A stretch of DNA of 42,421 nt. It comes from Aeromonas molluscorum 848. Lineage in GTDB: Bacteria; Pseudomonadota; Gammaproteobacteria; Enterobacterales; Aeromonadaceae. Of the stretch, positions 39,787-42,421 are shown in pieces (the stretch's first letter is position 1; each line of letters starts with the position of its first letter). The notes under the pieces are model-generated. The model did not search any database. It was not told where the DNA came from and was given only the letters and a program-made list of their open reading frames with translations. Position numbers and translations under genes: made by a program. Location of the stretch: positions 1-42,421 of the forward strand of contig NZ_AQGQ01000011.1 in assembly GCF_000388115.1 (NCBI RefSeq). Direction: 5' to 3'.

Positions 39787-42421
39787 ATGGAAGGTAATCG
39801 AATGGATACTCCGACTCAGGTCAAGCAGGTTCAAGGAGAGGTGTTCATTATCGATCAGGATGGTTCTGTCTCCCAGATGCCGCCCGAGGGGCAGATAGCC
39901 GCCGGTCAGGTCATGCTGACCGGCCGCAATGGCCAGGCCGTGATAGGCGCCGATGGTCAGGCTGTGCAGGTGGGGCCAGATTGTGCCACCTGCAGCGATG
40001 AGCAGGGCAGCTGGGTGTCGAGCCCGCATACCCTGGCCCTCAATGGCAAGCCTGACAAAGAGCCGACCAACCTGGATCTCGAGGCGCTGCAACAAGCCAT
40101 CCGCGCCGGGGCCGACCCGACCGCCGTCTTTGCCGAAACCGCCGCAGGTCCTGCCGTAACGGCAGGGGGCGGCGTGGTCGGCGCCGGTTCGAGCGCCGCT
40201 GGTTTCATCGTCGTAGACCGTACCAATGACGCCACCTTGGCCGAGGCCGGGTTTGACACTGGCCACCAGGCTGCCCTCGCTCAGCCCCGTGGCCCCCTGG
40301 GTGGCGACTATGTCGATACCTATGCCGCCATCACCGTCTTCGAACCCCAGACCCGCGACAACATCATCAATGCCGACGAGGTGACACAGCTCATCATCCG
40401 TGGCCAGGTCGAGGACGTGGAGGTGGGGCAACCCGTCACCGTCACCCTGACCGACAGTGCAGGCAACAGCCTGACGGTGATCACGGTGGTGTTGCCCGGC
40501 AATCAGTGGGCCGCCGATTTTTGGCGATGTGACCGGCAAGCTGGTCGATGGTCCCCTCACCATTCATGCCCATACCGTCGATCTGTTTGGCAACGAGGCG
40601 GTCGACGATGGCCTGACCCTGCTCGATACCATTACCACCATCACGCTCGACTTGGCCGATGAGAGCGACTCGGGTGCCAGCCAGACGGACGATCTGACCC
40701 ACGACACCCGCCCCTTGCTGCAAGGCAAGGGTGAGCCGGGCGCCACCGTTACGCTGACCCTGGGCAATCAGGTGCTGGCGGTACTCACCGTCGATGGCGC
40801 CGGCAACTGGCAGTTCCCTATTCCCCAGACCTTGGCCGACGGCAGTTATGACTTCAAGGTCGATTCGGTCGATATCGCCGGTAACAAGGCGAGCGATACC
40901 CTGACGGTCACCGTCGACACCCAGGCTGGCATCGACATCGACGATCTGGATGCCGGTCAGCTCTGGGGTAGCAATAACGCAACCCTCAGCGGCACTGTGA
41001 CGCAGGTCGAGCCGGGTCAGATCGTCTCTATCAGCCTGAACGGCGCCGGTCAGCCGGTGCTCAATGTGCAGGCGACGGTCGGGGCCGATGGCCGCTGGCA
41101 GGTAGACGGCCTGGATCTTTCCGGTTTCAAGGGCCCCATCGCCATCAAGGCCACAGTGACGGACTTGGCTGGCAATCAGGTGAGTGATGGTGTGCCGCTG
41201 GTCGGCCAGAGTGACACTTTGGTGCTCTTTGAAGCAGATCTCGCCAATGGACCCATCAGCCAGATCGGTCAGCTCAACACCGGCGCGGGGGTCGATGGCG
41301 GCCTCAAGGTGACGCTGGCGGTAGATCAATCCGCCCTCGAATCCCTTCATCTCACCAGCCATGGCGCCTTGTTGACCTATCAGCAGGGCAGCCAGGGGCT
41401 GGTGGCCAGCGCCAATGGTCAGCCGGTGTTCACCCTGACGGTCAACAACAATGGCACCTATACCCTGACCTGGCAGCAGAGCCTCGACCATGGCCAGGAC
41501 AAGCTGGTACTGCCCTTTGCACTGGAATATCGCGACAGCGATGGCGATCTGGTTGAGGCTCCGCTGCACATAGCGCTGCTCGATAGCACCCCTCCCGATT
41601 TCCAGGTACCCGCCCTCACCCTGACCGAAGACGCCTTCCAGGAGGCGAGTGCCGTGGTGGGCATCGCCCAGTTCGACGTTAAGCATGGTGCTGACCCCAT
41701 ACTCGCCAATACGCTGACCTTCGTCGAACAAGCCGGAGTGCTGGCTGGCCTGCAAGGCCAATACAGCAGCGATGGCCATCCTCTGACCTTCGAGTTTGTC
41801 GATGACTTGACCCTGAGTGGCTACTACCTGGACGGCAATGGTCAGCGGGTCGAGGTGCTGCAAGCCAAGCTCAGCGCCAGCCAGAACGGTGATGACGTCA
41901 AAGGGGAGGTCAGCGTCAGTCTGACTGGCCCGCTCGATCACCAGGGCTCGGATGCCCTGACCCTGGGGCTGAAGGTCGGCGCCGTCGAGATTGATGGCGA
42001 TGCCACCTCGCCCGCAGAGCTGCAGATCACCATCCAGGATGGTCGGGATCCGGCCCTTGGCATCGACACTGGCATCAGCCTGCAGGAAGGGGCCGCCGGT
42101 CAGAGCCTGGATGGCCAACTGCCGGTCAATGTGGGCAGCGACCGCCTGGTGTCCCTGAACTTCGAGGGGAATCAGCCCGCCCTGGATGGTCTCACCAGCG
42201 GCGGCAAGCCGACCAGCTATCAGGTCAACGGCAATGTCATTACCCTGCTGGATGCGGGGGGCAAGACGGTGCTGACCGTGACCCTGGACTTGGACGGCAA
42301 GTACCATGTGCAGCTCGATGGCGTGCTGGATCAACCTGTGGGTACCAACAGCGTCAATCTGGGGCTGCAGGTGCAAGGCACCGACTTTGACGGCGACCAG
42401 AGCAACCTCGGCACCCTCAAC
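39787..42421 (+). pseudogene. giant LapA-like type I secreted adhesin, 5' part, frameshifted and cut by the window edge
   Basis: The N-terminus (VKQVQGEVFIIDQDGSVSQM, then GQIAAGQVMLTGRNGQAVIG) is the retention module that keeps LapA-type adhesins in the outer-membrane exporter. TAAG at 118-121 fits the di-alanine cleavage site of the periplasmic protease LapG, which is controlled by c-di-GMP through LapD. Bacterial Ig-like repeats follow (LPGNQWAADF, then LLQGKGEPGATVTLTLGNQV, GYYLDGNGQRV and others), running past the right edge. At 40515-40519 a run of five T breaks the frame. With four T it reads WAADFGDVTGKLVDGPLT and stays open to 42421. The start ATG 39787 has GAGGGGACAG before it; 39802 is an alternative. 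A large minus-strand open frame here is only a shadow. Confidence 0.88.

Noticed and set aside
40481..42376. 631-codon minus-strand open frame
   Set aside because: It is opposite the adhesin repeats. The plus-strand reading gives recognisable Ig-like repeat sequence, and the minus reading has no domain or ribosome binding site.

Overview
The window looks like a chromosomal segment of a gamma-proteobacterium, most likely Aeromonas or a close relative. The flanks are GC-rich and carry housekeeping genes with strong enterobacterial counterparts (dauA, metR/metE, dadA, pbpG, glpABC). They are interrupted at a tRNA-Ser gene by a visibly AT-richer block of foreign DNA. The genus is inferred from gene content and base composition; no 16S or other marker gene is present.

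Layout. (1) 1-3643, core: the 5' part of an NhaC-type Na+/H+ antiporter gene (minus strand, running off the left edge) with a hairpin-rich leader, then the SulP/DauA-type transporter gene. (2) 3644-3731: tRNA-Ser(GGA), whose last 29 bases are repeated exactly at 21301-21329. These repeats are the attL/attR of a roughly 17.6 kb integrative element. (3) 3732-10417, the element's mobility module: two unrelated tyrosine recombinases in tandem, a candidate oriT, mobC, a ColE1-type relaxase gene with a complete mbeD-like gene nested in another frame, and a RepA-like AAA ATPase gene. No conjugation pore genes are present, so this is best read as an integrative mobilizable element that would need a helper for transfer. 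(4) 10418-21300, cargo and decay: a GNAT-like protein, several unknown small proteins, an IS5-family fragment, a frameshifted IS630-type element, a 417-aa unknown protein, a WYL-like protein split at a poly-A run, a 190-aa protein resembling the phage NinX/DUF2591 family, a complete IS66-type element lacking target duplications, an IS30 remnant, and a membrane-anchored unknown protein.

(5) 21330-42421, core again: a siderophore block (AraC-type regulator, FhuA/FoxA-like TonB receptor, FhuF-like reductase); divergent metR and metE with a recognisable MetR operator; an HPP-CBS membrane protein gene broken by a frameshift; a DUF2254 membrane protein; dadA; pbpG; the anaerobic glycerol-3-phosphate dehydrogenase operon glpABC behind overlapping FNR-like and GlpR-like sites; and the start of a giant LapA-like type I secreted adhesin with a putative LapG cleavage motif.

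Four otherwise conserved genes are interrupted by 1-2 base shifts: the IS630 transposase gene, the HPP-CBS gene, glpC (a run of nine G) and the adhesin gene (a run of five T). A fifth, the WYL gene, is split at A7. Several lie in homopolymers, so sequencing error must be excluded before calling them pseudogenes or phase-variable.

The most interesting features for follow-up are the relaxase whose HEN signature reads H-E-H together with its nested gene, the repeat-rich oriT candidate, the WYL -1 frameshift, the unknown cargo genes at 14736-17742, and a possible Fur-linked minus-strand small RNA upstream of the siderophore receptor gene.
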